This document shows positions 40,561 through 51,000 of a stretch of 64,000 bases of DNA, piece after piece. A program made the translations under genes and the position numbers. A model generated the notes under the pieces. The model was not told the origin of the DNA. It saw nothing but the letters and a program-made list of their open reading frames with translations, and made no database searches. The DNA is taken from NCBI RefSeq assembly GCF_947461875.1, contig NC_091509.1:11842001-11906000 (forward strand), in the 5' to 3' direction. This DNA is from Haliaeetus albicilla. Lineage: Eukaryota; Chordata; Aves; Accipitriformes; Accipitridae. Within the stretch, counting starts at the first letter, position 1. Each line of letters begins with the position of its first letter.

Positions 40561-41010
40561 ATGACTTAGCCAATTGTTAGAGATTGTAATTTTTTAATTT
40601 TCACTTTCATATCTCTAATTTTTTGTTTCAAATTGTACAGCACACTGATGTCTAGATGATATGTCATATCATGTCAAATAAATGTTCTATGATCTTCTCA
40701 TACTAAGCATATAGTAGGCATGACAGTTCATAATATAAATTCTCATCAAATTTATTGTAAAAATCTTTAAGGACAGCTGCTAATTAGCAGAGATCTAAAC
40801 CACCTTATTTTTTAGATCAAAGTGTCCCCTATTTGAGTTTGTAATGAAATAGCCTAACACTTTGAAGAAGAAAAGAAGTATATTAATTAGAGAAAAAAAA
40901 AGTTGTCAGTGTCTGTGGATTAGCCGGCGATCTTTTCTTTTAGTACAGTTCTATGGACTTTTAATTTCACTGGAAATGCTGACATATCCAAATTTCCAGG
41001 GAAATAGAAT
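40561..41010. promoter_or_regulatory. candidate cis-regulatory block with three inverted repeats
   Basis: A very AT-rich, repeat-free block. Within 163 bases it holds a 17-bp near-perfect palindrome, ATGATATG-T-CATATCAT (40656-40672). It also holds a perfect 14-bp palindrome, CTGCTAATTAGCAG (40777-40790), whose centre TAATTA is the classic homeodomain dimer core. Third is an 8-bp-arm inverted repeat, GATCTAAA/TTTAGATC (40792-40799 and 40811-40818). Symmetric sites of this kind often bind dimeric factors. Each alone is near chance expectation; the cluster is what is notable. No promoter or transcript is seen. Confidence 0.3.
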
Positions 41011-42124
41011 TCAAAGTTTCAAGTTGCTCTCGTAACTTCTTGTAACTTACTCCGCTTGTGGTTGCTCCATCCTTATTGGTTCCAGACGTTGAAGGACTTC
41101 ATCTACCAATGCGAGTGACAACCATGTTTCCTGCACTGTCATTTCTGCCAAGTACCCAACAGGTTTATTGGACAATCTTCATGTCACTGTATAAAGACTT
41201 AAAATATGATAGCATCAGGGCCATTCTCTGCCATGTTATGTCTCACTGCATCAGTTAAAATAAATGGAGAGAAGACAGGAAAAAGGCAAATCTAAAGTTA
41301 CGTTCCCCCAAATGGATCGCATATCTGGGGCGCTTGGCAAGGCACAAAGATCATGTTTGTGGTTCCTGGAAAACTGTGGGAGTCCCAGTGCCGAGAACTT
41401 GACCCAATGCATTTTGTGTTGTTGGAGACATATGTTTCGCTTCTCCTGCTGTGAGCTTGATGGCATGGTGTGGCTTTGCATCTTTTTTCTCTTTCGCTTG
41501 CTGTCACAAGGAATATCTACAATAGCTTAGAAAGTGTACCTTGTTATGCTGTAGGCGTGTGTGTGAGAACACCAAAACCCAATGGGAAATCACAAATCTT
41601 AGCAAGGTGGGGGAAAAAAAGGTCCTCTACAGATATTTTAAATGCATTCATTGAGAATGTCAATCCACACACAGAGGTGCAAGATCTGAAACCGATTCTG
41701 ACAGTGCTGTGAGGTTTCCCCTTAAGGTGCAGGAGTTTTGCAAGATGAGATGATATAAAGCAGCTCAGGATTTTAGGTGAATGGACAGCATTGTGTTAGA
41801 TATCTGACCCAGAAATAGTTCCACGATATTTGAGATGACTGTGCTGTATAGGGCGGGCAAATTATGATGAGAAAGTGTGCTTGCCTCTGTAGTCGTAGGA
41901 GGGTTTTTAGCACTGAAGCTATGTTTGATCTCACTTCTACTGATGTTAACTGCTTTTATAGGTCATTTCATTATTGCCTCATTGTAGAAGATTGAACTTA
42001 TTAATATGCAGCAGCTAAAATCCTTTGCATTTTAAAATGCTAATTTTTAGGTGTCCATATGGCAATAAAATCAGGCTTTGAGCCATCCATCCATATCTTT
42101 ATATGTCTGTCTATATAAAAAACA
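41011..42124. other. unique non-coding DNA
   Basis: No gene or repeat is recognised. Overlapping frames on both strands at 41.25-41.53 kb (66-88 codons) are not accompanied by any domain signature. A short CCAT/TGTCTATA-rich patch lies at 42085-42119. Confidence 0.6.
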
Positions 42125-42230
42125 ATTTTGTGGTCTAGTGAGTAGGGCACTGAACTGGGAGTTGAAACTGGGTCTGTTCCTGTATCTGCCATTGACTTTG
42201 GGAATAGGAACATGAACACATTATTATGGA
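42125..42230 (+). mobile_element. CORE-SINE (MIR-type) relic, tRNA-derived head
   Basis: The block reads like the 5' head of an amniote MIR/CORE-SINE. It has an A-box TGGTCTAGTGAG (42131-42142), then TAGGGCACTGAACTGGGAG, a degraded B-box GGGTCTGTTCC (42170-42180), and TATCTGCCATTGACTT, which corresponds to the family's CTCTGCCACTGACTT. The two pol III boxes are about 27 bases apart, as expected for a tRNA-derived promoter. The 3' CORE and LINE-like tail are not clearly recognisable past about 42230. It is an ancient relic that predates birds, and inactive. Confidence 0.65.
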
Positions 42231-45200
42231 GTACACTTAGCTATGAACTTCCCATATGCCATCTACAGTTGAGTAATGGCCCCCAAAATAAACTTCTATC
42301 CTACAGAAAAGCAAAGTAATTCAACGCTTTAATGAAAAGTAGGGTCTGCTCCTTGGTGTTCATAGAAAGGTACCACAGCTGACCATCGGCTCTATTACAG
42401 CCTTGGGCTGGTTGTTGCACTGGAGTTTCACATCCCCAGGTGGAGCTTTTTTATGAGGCTACTGCATTTCTCTGCTTTTTGGAAAAGCTGTGTTGGATCT
42501 CTGTGCATCCCTTCTCTTGCTGTCTCTTGTATTTGTACTGCTAATCCTTTTGCCAGGCTAAAATCTCTCCATGCATGTAAGCTTAGGGAGTGAGGGCAAG
42601 GAAGTAGGTTAGGGAGGATGCAGGCTCTTCCAGAGATCCTGACTACAGCAATATATAAATTATAAAAACAGTGAACACCATCTCTGACATTTAGAAGAAG
42701 GGTATTTCCTTGTAATAGAGTAAAGAAATTTACAGCAACTTCAGGTACCATAAAGTGCTGCTATTGAACCCATAGAGACAAATGCAGATGCAGCATTTTT
42801 ATTGCTTTTTCCCAGCTCTTATTCCTGAATTTCTACTCCTCTATGTTAACTTTCTTGTGATGTTTTCCCTGTTGGATTTTAAATTTGTTTTCAAACAGAT
42901 AAATGAGGATGTGCTTTCTTTAGCTGAATACTTTGGATGACACTGGAACTGCTCTACCTGGTGAGATTGAACAGCATGTTCCAGCTGAGATGCTGAAGAC
43001 AGTTCCTGTTGGGATAGCTTAATTGCATTTCTGCTAATTATCTTTCTATCTAAGTCTTATTCATTTTGCTTTAGCAGAGTTGCTCTAAGTCAAAACCTGC
43101 TAAATTGGTATTTCTAAACTCTGCCTTTCATCTCTGTCCCTACTACTTATTCAGCCCCAGGTTGGAAGAGATAGAAAGATCTAAGTCTGTAGCTCTTCTC
43201 AGAAAGAGTCAGTGAATCATGAACCACTTGTACGGGTTTGTGTTCAAAGAACATCACCAAAGCTGGCCTCCACTTCCAAGGAGAAATAGACCCATCTGTT
43301 CCACTCCTTGCAGAAAGGTTTCTTAGAAAATGGTGAACTTGTAATATTCCACCCCAAATCAGTAACCTCTAAATTACTTTTCCTGCTGTAGGAAACATTT
43401 TGCCGTGGGCAGGGAACATGGGCTATGTAGCCTGCAAAAGGCTATTTTTGCATCACTGTTATCTTGAAAGTAGTTTGAGGCTAGTCAGTGATTAAAGATC
43501 GGTCAACATGTACCGGCTAAATGAGTGGCTGTTGTTTTCTCATCTGAAGTACTCTTCTAAACTGAAGCCCTGTTCAACAGAAAAGGCTTCTATTCCTGGG
43601 AAAACAAATTAATAAGAATTTTCATCTTCTCATTATTTAAGTCTTTTTTCCCCAAAACAAAAACACTATCTGGAACTGCTACAGCCAAGAAATGACATGA
43701 ATAATTCATTCTAATTTCACACCATTTAAGCTACTTTACTAGCTTCTAATTAACATGTGTAGATTATTTAAGGACAAGAAAATTGCTTTTAAATGCAGGT
43801 AAGAGTAAGCTGACTATCCCCATGTATTATGTGATTTGAAGCCTTCTCAGAACCCAGCTGTGCTGATGAATTTCCCAGGGTCATAGCAGCTGAAGACAAA
43901 AGCTTACTTTTTCAAGAGAGGGCTAATGACATCACTGCAGATACCATGAAGTGTCTAGGATTCCATGCAGATCGGAATTTTTTAAGTACAGTATTTAAAT
44001 GCTATTTCCCCAGCCTGCTATGGCAGCACAGACATTAACAGTTACATAGGCTAACACTTTCTCTGTCATTCCCATGTTTCTTTGGAGCTGGAAATTAATT
44101 TTATGTTCTCCTCCTCTGTCACCAGGAGGGGAACATCAGGAGAACAAATCAAAGCAAGCTTTGCAGAACACAGGGCCTGTAAAGAGGCATTGCAAGTGGC
44201 CTTTACAATTCAACCCTGTCATTTTTGTGTGCTCAAGATATTTTTTTCTCTTTGAGTGCCCAGAAGGAAGAATCTGAGAGTCAAGAGTCAGTTCATCAGA
44301 ATAAAAATCTGCCTTCCCAGGCAACTTGTGCCATCTACAACATCTGTCATGATGATGTGGTGAGGACAGACCTGCCAGAAGGTCTTAAATCCCTTTTTTC
44401 CAGACCTTGTAGAGTAGACAATCTGAGACTCCTTTTGGCTGGGATGCTCCCTGGAAACCATTAATTGGGAATTACTTGAAATGAAATGGTGTGTACCTCA
44501 ACCTGCTTTTCTCTTCCCATCTTTGAGGCTGGCTGGGAAATATGCCCATGTTTCCAGCTCCTGTTTACCCTAAAAGCAGCTGTCTGGACTTGGAGATCAA
44601 ACCAGAACTCACGCTGCACTAAGCCAGAAACCTGCTGTTCCCTGAGAACAGGCAGCTGCTGAAAGCAGTGATATCGAAGCAGAGCTCAGCACTGCATCCT
44701 ACGAACAGGACAGTTACATTTCCACTTCAGTTTACAAATGCAACACAAGCACCTAAACGTCCTAGTGAGAATTATCAGTACTCTCAGATAATGCCATGCT
44801 TAGGGATTACAAGCAGATACTTCTAAATGTTTTGCCAACAAAATGCCTTCTGACACTTGGAGTTTACACTCCTCCTCTATATAACATTCACGGAGGTGTG
44901 TGTACCACTGTCTTCCAATGGTTCTTCTTGCCCTGTATATGTGATTATTGTGCTTGCACAGTAGCTGCGCCACAGGTACAGCAGGAGTCATAATACTGCA
45001 TTATTTGTAATGCCTTCTGCTTGAAAACCTGGGCATTTTAGGCTGTTTTCTGCCTTTACACACAGAATGGGATGTGTTCATCCTCTTGTGGAGGTTTGTA
45101 ATAGAAACCTGCATGCAAACCCTTTGTCAACACTCCTTTTGTAGACTGCAGAAAGAGCTAGACCACCCAGAGCACCCGCTGTCTCATCCTATGGCAGGCA

Positions 45201-47462
45201 TTGAAAACAGATAAATCACAATCCAGGAGTGATTACTTCTTCCCCCTGGAGAAAGAGGTCTTGAATAGGTAGCACAGAAATGGACGTCTGCACCAGAGGT
45301 GAGAAGACTCACATACAAGGTCCCTATGGTCGGCATCTGTCTGCTCTGAGCAAGTCTCTGTATACACAGGGCCATTATAATGCTTAAGGCTTCTGGGGCT
45401 TCCATGAAAGAAACAATAAAATGAAAGTCCAAAGTGATACGGTCACTTTATCATCTCAACTGGAAAGAAACTAGTATGGAGAACTGGCCTGAGTGTTGGC
45501 CTAGGTGAATAGTGAACTCACCCTAAGCTCAGTAAATGGGATAATTATACCTAAATTGCATTTTATAATTAAAAAGGTACAATAAATGAATTAGATCTTA
45601 GCTTCAAATAAAGTTAATCTGAACACCAGGGTTTGATCATTGCTAAAGGAAATGGTGGTTATCAGATTAATGGCAAATGCATTTTCAAGCTGATTAGTTA
45701 AAAAACTAAGAAAAGGGAAAAAGAAACAGGATGCTATTTATACAGAACAAGCTGAGCATTTCCATACCAGTAAATAAGAGGTAGTATAATAAAATTCTCA
45801 TTAAGCTGCTGAGGCCTATTTGGTTTTGTTTTCTTTTTAAGGAAATGTTTTAACTCTGCAAACAAGCAGAGGCAAAACTTGGGTTCACACAAGGTTTTAA
45901 TTGCCTGTTAATGCTTTGCCAAGTCCAAATGCTTCTGAAAAGTTCCTACTTGTCAGATGCCCTTTATCTGGCTGATCCTTGTGGATAGATCAGAGGCACG
46001 CGCTGGTGTGTGTTTTGGCAAGCATTACCCTGATAAAAACCATGATTTTATTTCAATTTTGGATCACTGAGGGGAGACTGCGCTGAATTCATTTTAGTCT
46101 GTGGAGGCAAATGGCTGAGAGGCTGAGAGGACCTTTGTAAACACCACCTATTCCTTTGTATCTGCAGCAGGAAGATGTTTGATTGTCAGCTGGTGCCGAC
46201 ACTGATGACAAGGGTTTAATACTTCAGGACCTAGGAGTCTCAGCTGGAATTGCACGGTGCTTGCTGCACAAAAACATGCCAAGAAACAGACCTTCGTCTG
46301 AAGATTTGCAGTCCCAGGCCCCAGTCCTGCAGAAACTCTGTGCCTTGCTTATTTTTACGAATCTCCCTAAAATTAAACATGGATAAATATTTGCTGGATT
46401 GAAATGCAAATGGACAGAAGAGGCAAAAGAACAAGAGAGAGGAAGAATTATCCTCATTTCACAGCTGCCCCGATCTGCTGGCTCTGAGTTTATCTGTGCA
46501 TAAAGCCAGCATAAATCACTCCTGATCTGGATCAGATGCGTCCTGCTGGGCAAGCAGCGGAGCACAGATCGAAGATTAATGATCGCCGAAGCAGAGACCT
46601 GGGCCCCTCCGCCAGGAGAAGATGAAGTACCCTCTGGGGGGCTCTTGTCTCTCTCTTTGACAACAGTGGGAGCCTATGCAGAAAGCTTGGACTAGACACC
46701 TAATTTTAGATAGCTGAAGTTAGGTCAGATGAATTTCTCTCCTGAGAAGTTAGGTGACTTGACCAAAATCAAACATGAAGCCTTTTGCATAAATTAGGTC
46801 CTGTGCTTGGGAAAATACAGGAATAAGACCTAAATTGATGGACAGTATTTGGGGGTTTGGGTGGAGGGTGTTGGTTTGTTGGGTTTTTTTAATTGGAAGA
46901 TTATTTTTATCAGAAATATACACACACGGAAATAGAAAACTGAGGGGAAGAGTATACTTTGCAGGGCATGTCATACCAGTACAGCAGGTTTCTCAGCTAA
47001 AACAGCAAAGCCTGTACAGTGGAATAATGCAGATATCATGAGCCAGAATTAATTGACCATTAACTCTTCACTTATCTGCCACTTGCTTCCTTCAGTTATG
47101 TGCTGCTGGACAGTCTTAGTTGAAATGAGAAAACACCTTACACCACAATCTTCTACTTTAGCCTTCTAGGAAATGGACAGAAAAAAGACCAGTTGTTTTT
47201 GGTAGCATATCCCCAAGTTTTGGGGGCACTTCGGAAACATGTGAAGTTTTGCTCAGGCCCCCATGCTCTTCAGCCGAGCCTGAAGCCAGTAGAAGACCTT
47301 AGCCATGTCATTCCTTGGCACCTGTCTTTAGGAAAAAAGAGATGGAGAAGAAAACTGAACCACAACACTCCTGTTGTCCCCATGGACAGACACTGCTGCT
47401 GTATGGGAACATCTGTCATTCATGTCGCCTTCCCTCCACGGTCCGGCTAGAGGAGTTACCGA
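42231..47462. other. unique non-coding DNA, some regulatory-looking stretches
   Basis: No gene or clear interspersed repeat is recognised. The stretch 45.78-46.6 kb is repeat-free and includes a perfect octamer, ATGCAAAT (46404-46411), TAATGAT words, and a small inverted repeat CTGATC-TG-GATCAG near 46522. It may be regulatory, but this cannot be tested from sequence alone. A GCTGAGAG tandem pair lies near 46114. Frames of 107-113 codons on the minus strand (42428-42751, 46224-46565) lack domains. Confidence 0.55.
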
Positions 47463-47466
47463 AATC
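47463..47466. repeat. probable target-site duplication AATC, left copy
   Basis: AATC directly abuts the TG terminus of the LTR and recurs immediately after its CA terminus at 48059-48062. A 4-bp match has about a 1 in 256 chance of being accidental, but its position exactly at both termini supports it. Confidence 0.6.
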
Positions 47467-47515
47467 TGGAATAAAACTCCTTAACAGCAATGAGAAGTTA
47501 AGAAGCAGGCACTCC

Positions 47516-47521
47516 TTTATT
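47516..47521 (-). promoter_or_regulatory. LTR poly(A) signal AATAAA
   Basis: On the minus strand AATAAA is followed by GGAGTGCCTGCTTC and lies about 50 bases before the LTR end, where the R-U5 junction is expected. It lies about 70 bases downstream of the TATTTAA element, consistent with a short R region between them. Confidence 0.55.
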
Positions 47522-47587
47522 GCAGCGCTGGGCACATGGGGGATCGCTCCACCTATCGCGTGTACCTGTCTAGTCTAACTGTGCACG

Positions 47588-47594
47588 TTAAATA
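47588..47594 (-). promoter_or_regulatory. LTR TATA-like element TATTTAA
   Basis: TATTTAA on the minus strand, downstream of the U3 repeats and upstream of AATAAA, in the place where a retroviral core promoter should be. A start site would fall near 47560. It is a non-canonical TATA, so activity is uncertain. Confidence 0.35.
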
Positions 47595-47600
47595 CACACC

Positions 47601-47655
47601 TGTTATACATAGTCACTAAATTTCTAGAAAATGTTATACATAATCATTAACTTTC
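47601..47655 (-). repeat. 31-bp-period duplication inside LTR U3
   Basis: A 24-base block starting TGTTATACATA at 47601-47624 recurs at 47632-47655 with 21 of 24 identical bases. It sits just upstream (in LTR sense) of the TATA-like element, where retroviral enhancer repeats often lie. Confidence 0.75.
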
Positions 47656-47707
47656 CAATAAAACGTTAGCATATGTAAATGTCTCTTCACGCAGGCGCAG
47701 TGAAGGT

Positions 47708-47742
47708 CTCTGGTGGTCTTCAGAAGCCCTCTGGTGGTCTTC
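47708..47742 (-). repeat. 21-bp-period perfect 14-mer duplication inside LTR U3
   Basis: CTCTGGTGGTCTTC occurs identically at 47708-47721 and 47729-47742. Like the nearby 31-bp-period repeat it lies in U3 and may be a duplicated enhancer block. Confidence 0.8.
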
Positions 47743-48058
47743 CATAGTCTTCCTCACTTGTCCGCTTCTTGACCTCTCTTAGGTGATTCTGCGCAGTACG
47801 ATTCTCACCATCATCTATATTAATTTACATAAAAATGCATACTATGTCTATTCTTAAATGTAACCTTTCTAATAATTGGTCCTTCAGTCACACCATCTTA
47901 TTAATATTCTTATGTTAAAACAATCATTGGTTAATCTCACTTAACTTTACTGATTAGAATCCTTGATAATTAGAATGAGGTGGGAAGGGTAAGGGGTTTC
48001 CAAGCAGCAAACTGGTGTCCATAATGGTTTCCTTAGTTTCCTAAAACAAAACACTACA

Positions 48059-48062
48059 AATC
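48059..48062. repeat. probable target-site duplication AATC, right copy
   Basis: Right-hand partner of the AATC at 47463-47466, directly following the ACA end of the LTR. Confidence 0.6.
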
Positions 48063-51000
48063 AGCAAATCTTTGTCAAAGTTTCTGTGGTTAACTGATTT
48101 AGACAATACTTGAATTCTTATGGTTACACATAGTACATTTTCTAAAGTTCCTAAGTTCCTATGACTACATTTCAGACTTAACACTCGCATACCTATGCTT
48201 CATAATTTTCTACTTCTTAATCAAACCAAACTCTTTTATGTGATTAAATTTTGATTTCTTTACCAGAACATTTGCAACAGAGGGAAAAGGATGTTATATT
48301 TCCATTGAATCCTTCAGTTCTCAAACGAAACTAGTTGGATCTAGTGGACGCTACAAATGTCCTAATTTACTACAAACTGGACCCACACTGCACTGGCATA
48401 AATCCAGGCACTTTACCAGGTGAATGATGAGGCATGTTGCTTACCTTTAGTTCCCCCAAGCCAGTTGTTTCCCACAATGCTGCCATCTTGCAGTTACAGG
48501 TAATGTGATGTTTTACACTCAGCACTGCTATTACCTCCTTGCCGTACCTTTATAGCCTGAGCATTCAGATAGAGATGAAACCCATTATACTTCACAGCAG
48601 TTTGAACACAGGTCCTTGAGTTGATTTATCTCCTTTATCCCTGTGCAGTTGGGTTCTCTTCACTACTTCACTCACATCTCTCTGATTTTTTAACTACGGG
48701 ATGTGACTAGTGTCTGAATTGTAATTTTCCATGCTTTCAGACATGGTTAAGGTACAATAAAATCCTCATGCTCACTGGCTGTGTTTGGATCAAGGTGAGT
48801 GGAGCTAAAAATAGTGGGTTTAAAAAATAAGCATTTTTTTTCTCTAAATTTGCAGTGCAGAACACGTTTATATTTTGCTGAGGTTTTGAAAGCAGTTTTA
48901 ATTGGGCACGGTGCTTTATGTCTTTTACACCCTTTCTTGTCCAGCACTGAAGATGTCTCAAAATACAAAAATAGAGGCCAGATTCACCCCTGAAGTAAGC
49001 TGCAGCTTGGTTAATGCCAAAAAACAGCTGTTCACAGCGGCGTAAGATTGTTTCCTCACTGTGTTCAGTGGAGGTTGGGCTGTTTGCTTTGTGGTGTTGA
49101 ACCTTACGCCTTTCCCTCCGTTTTTCAGAGTGAAAAGTTCCAGCTGAAAATTCACCGCTGTCACAGTAGGGTAACACCAAAAGCAAATTGCCAAACCCTC
49201 TCTTCTCAGGGGTTCAGGTCTTCTCACTTGTTCAGGTCTTTAGGCCCCTCAGGCCACTTTTGCACTTGGCTGGAGAAACAAACCTGTAAGGTAAAATTGG
49301 GTACCCTCACCCAGTATCTTCTGCACCATCTCCTTGCTTACCACCACGCAGAGCACACGGGTGCGCACAGAGACAGAGCTACCCCATCCTGATGTACTGG
49401 GATTGCGCCTGGCACCATGGTGCCCAAGAGCCCTGCCTTGCGTTTGTGGTGTGCCAGTCATTCACGGGGTGGGCAGCCACTCGCCAAGGTGGCCAGGTCA
49501 GCTTTGGGCTCTGTGTTGGGGTTTTTTTGGTACCCCTACGACAGCCGTGCCTCACGCTGGCAGAGCTGTGATGTGTGGCTGCTGGAGACGTTGGGTTGTG
49601 TCTTCTGAAGGTCACAGACTGGATCTGCTCGAGATGTCCCTTGCAAAATGGAATGTCAACAGCTGCAGAGAGGGGAAAAAACAGGAAAAAAAGCCCTCTC
49701 GAGTTTACACTTAAACATGGTGCAGTGAAGCCTGGTGTTATTATTAGCCAGCAGTGTTTCGGGCCATTATCTGGCTTGACAGCTCCAGGCCTCCAGGCAG
49801 CCCTTCTAAATGCTGCTGCTGATTTGTTGCAAATGTTAAACAGACACATTTCAATTATTTGTCAGCAATATAACTCTCCCCTCTTGCCCTCTGGTCTTCA
49901 GACACATATGGTGATGTGTGGGTTTCATGAGAAATGATCCACTCCTGCATCAGGAAGCATAGAGCTCCCAATGCTCATCTTCATGACTGAGTCGTTAGAT
50001 GACAAACATACATTAGAGAGAAGCAATTGCCCATCACAGAGCCCTCTCAACCTGGTGGCAGATGTGATTGCAATCTTCTTTTAAAATGGATGCAAGGTGC
50101 CTTCTCCGGTCAAGACTATTTGTGCTCTCATCGCTGGGGTTGCATGGCAGCAAGCTACCAGGCAGAGGGAAGTTTGCGTGACTGGTCTTACTGAAGGCAG
50201 TGAATAACAGCTGAAACTGATTAATTACTTGGTTGCTTAAAGATAAGCATGTGCTTAAATGCTTCACCAAATTGATCTAGATTCTTGTACACCATTTAAA
50301 ACTTCAATTTTGGTGAAAGAAAGAGTAACAGAGGCAACATACATATATTACTGAGATTTATATGCTGTTTGAGTAACACCCCAAAGCTTTTTTTGTTTCC
50401 TCAGGTTATTTTTTGTACGACTAAGGCATATTCAAAACCTAAGCAGGTTTTTGATATATAATAATGTGCTAGTCATAAGTAAATACTGTTATCCATAACA
50501 AAAAGTTTACCTAGCTCAATTTTTAACTAGGTGCAAGGAGAGCTATTCAGAACTGCTAATATGATAAGCTGAGGAGTTTTAATGTCTGGGACAATGCAGA
50601 AATCATGATAACACTACTGGGATAGGACACTGGAAAGAGCAAAAATAAAACTGAGAAGATTATACTAAAGACAATCTGAGTTTGGGTTTATAAACTTTCA
50701 CTAAACCAGGGCTAGGAAGCTATCAAACTAAAGCCACCCTAAACACAAACAAAAAACCCCCTTTTGGATAGCTCTTGAGCACACAGGGAAAGGATTTTTT
50801 TTTTTTTTGCAAGTCTCAGGCTGAGATTCCAAGCTGTGCAAAACTTCTAAAGCTGAGCTGTGGATCTGTCTCTGCCCTCCTGCTGTGGAGAAGCTTGGGG
50901 GATATTTCTGGAGACGAGTGCAGGAGCCAGCGTGTGCCCTGTGGCTATGTGCCGTGCAAGATGAAGCAGCAGCATCCACCTTCCCAGAGCAGCTATGGAG

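Larger units (their letters stand above)
47467..48058 (-). mobile_element. solo LTR of an endogenous retrovirus
   Basis: A 592-bp long terminal repeat in minus orientation, left by recombination between the two LTRs of an old provirus. On the minus strand it starts TGTAGTGTTTTG and ends GGAGTTTTATTCCA, the usual TG...CA termini. It is flanked by AATC on both sides (47463-47466 and 48059-48062), a plausible 4-bp target duplication, which is typical of class I (gammaretrovirus-like) elements. In order on the minus strand it has duplicated U3 blocks, an inverted CCAAT (47655-47659), TATTTAA (47588-47594) and AATAAA (47516-47521). No gag, pol or env sequence lies beside it. The exact inner end is uncertain: an alternative end a few bases further left (the TTTCGGTAAC on the minus strand) would break the target duplication. 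The family name is unknown to me. Confidence 0.8.

Noticed and set aside
46745..46800. TTAGGTGACTTGACCAAAATCA resembling the MIR core on the reverse strand
   Set aside because: Only about 20 bases are similar, with no tRNA head or tail; kept out of the feature list.
47193..47578. 85- and 87-codon plus-strand frames overlapping the LTR
   Set aside because: They run from unique DNA into the antisense strand of a non-coding LTR and match no retroviral protein.
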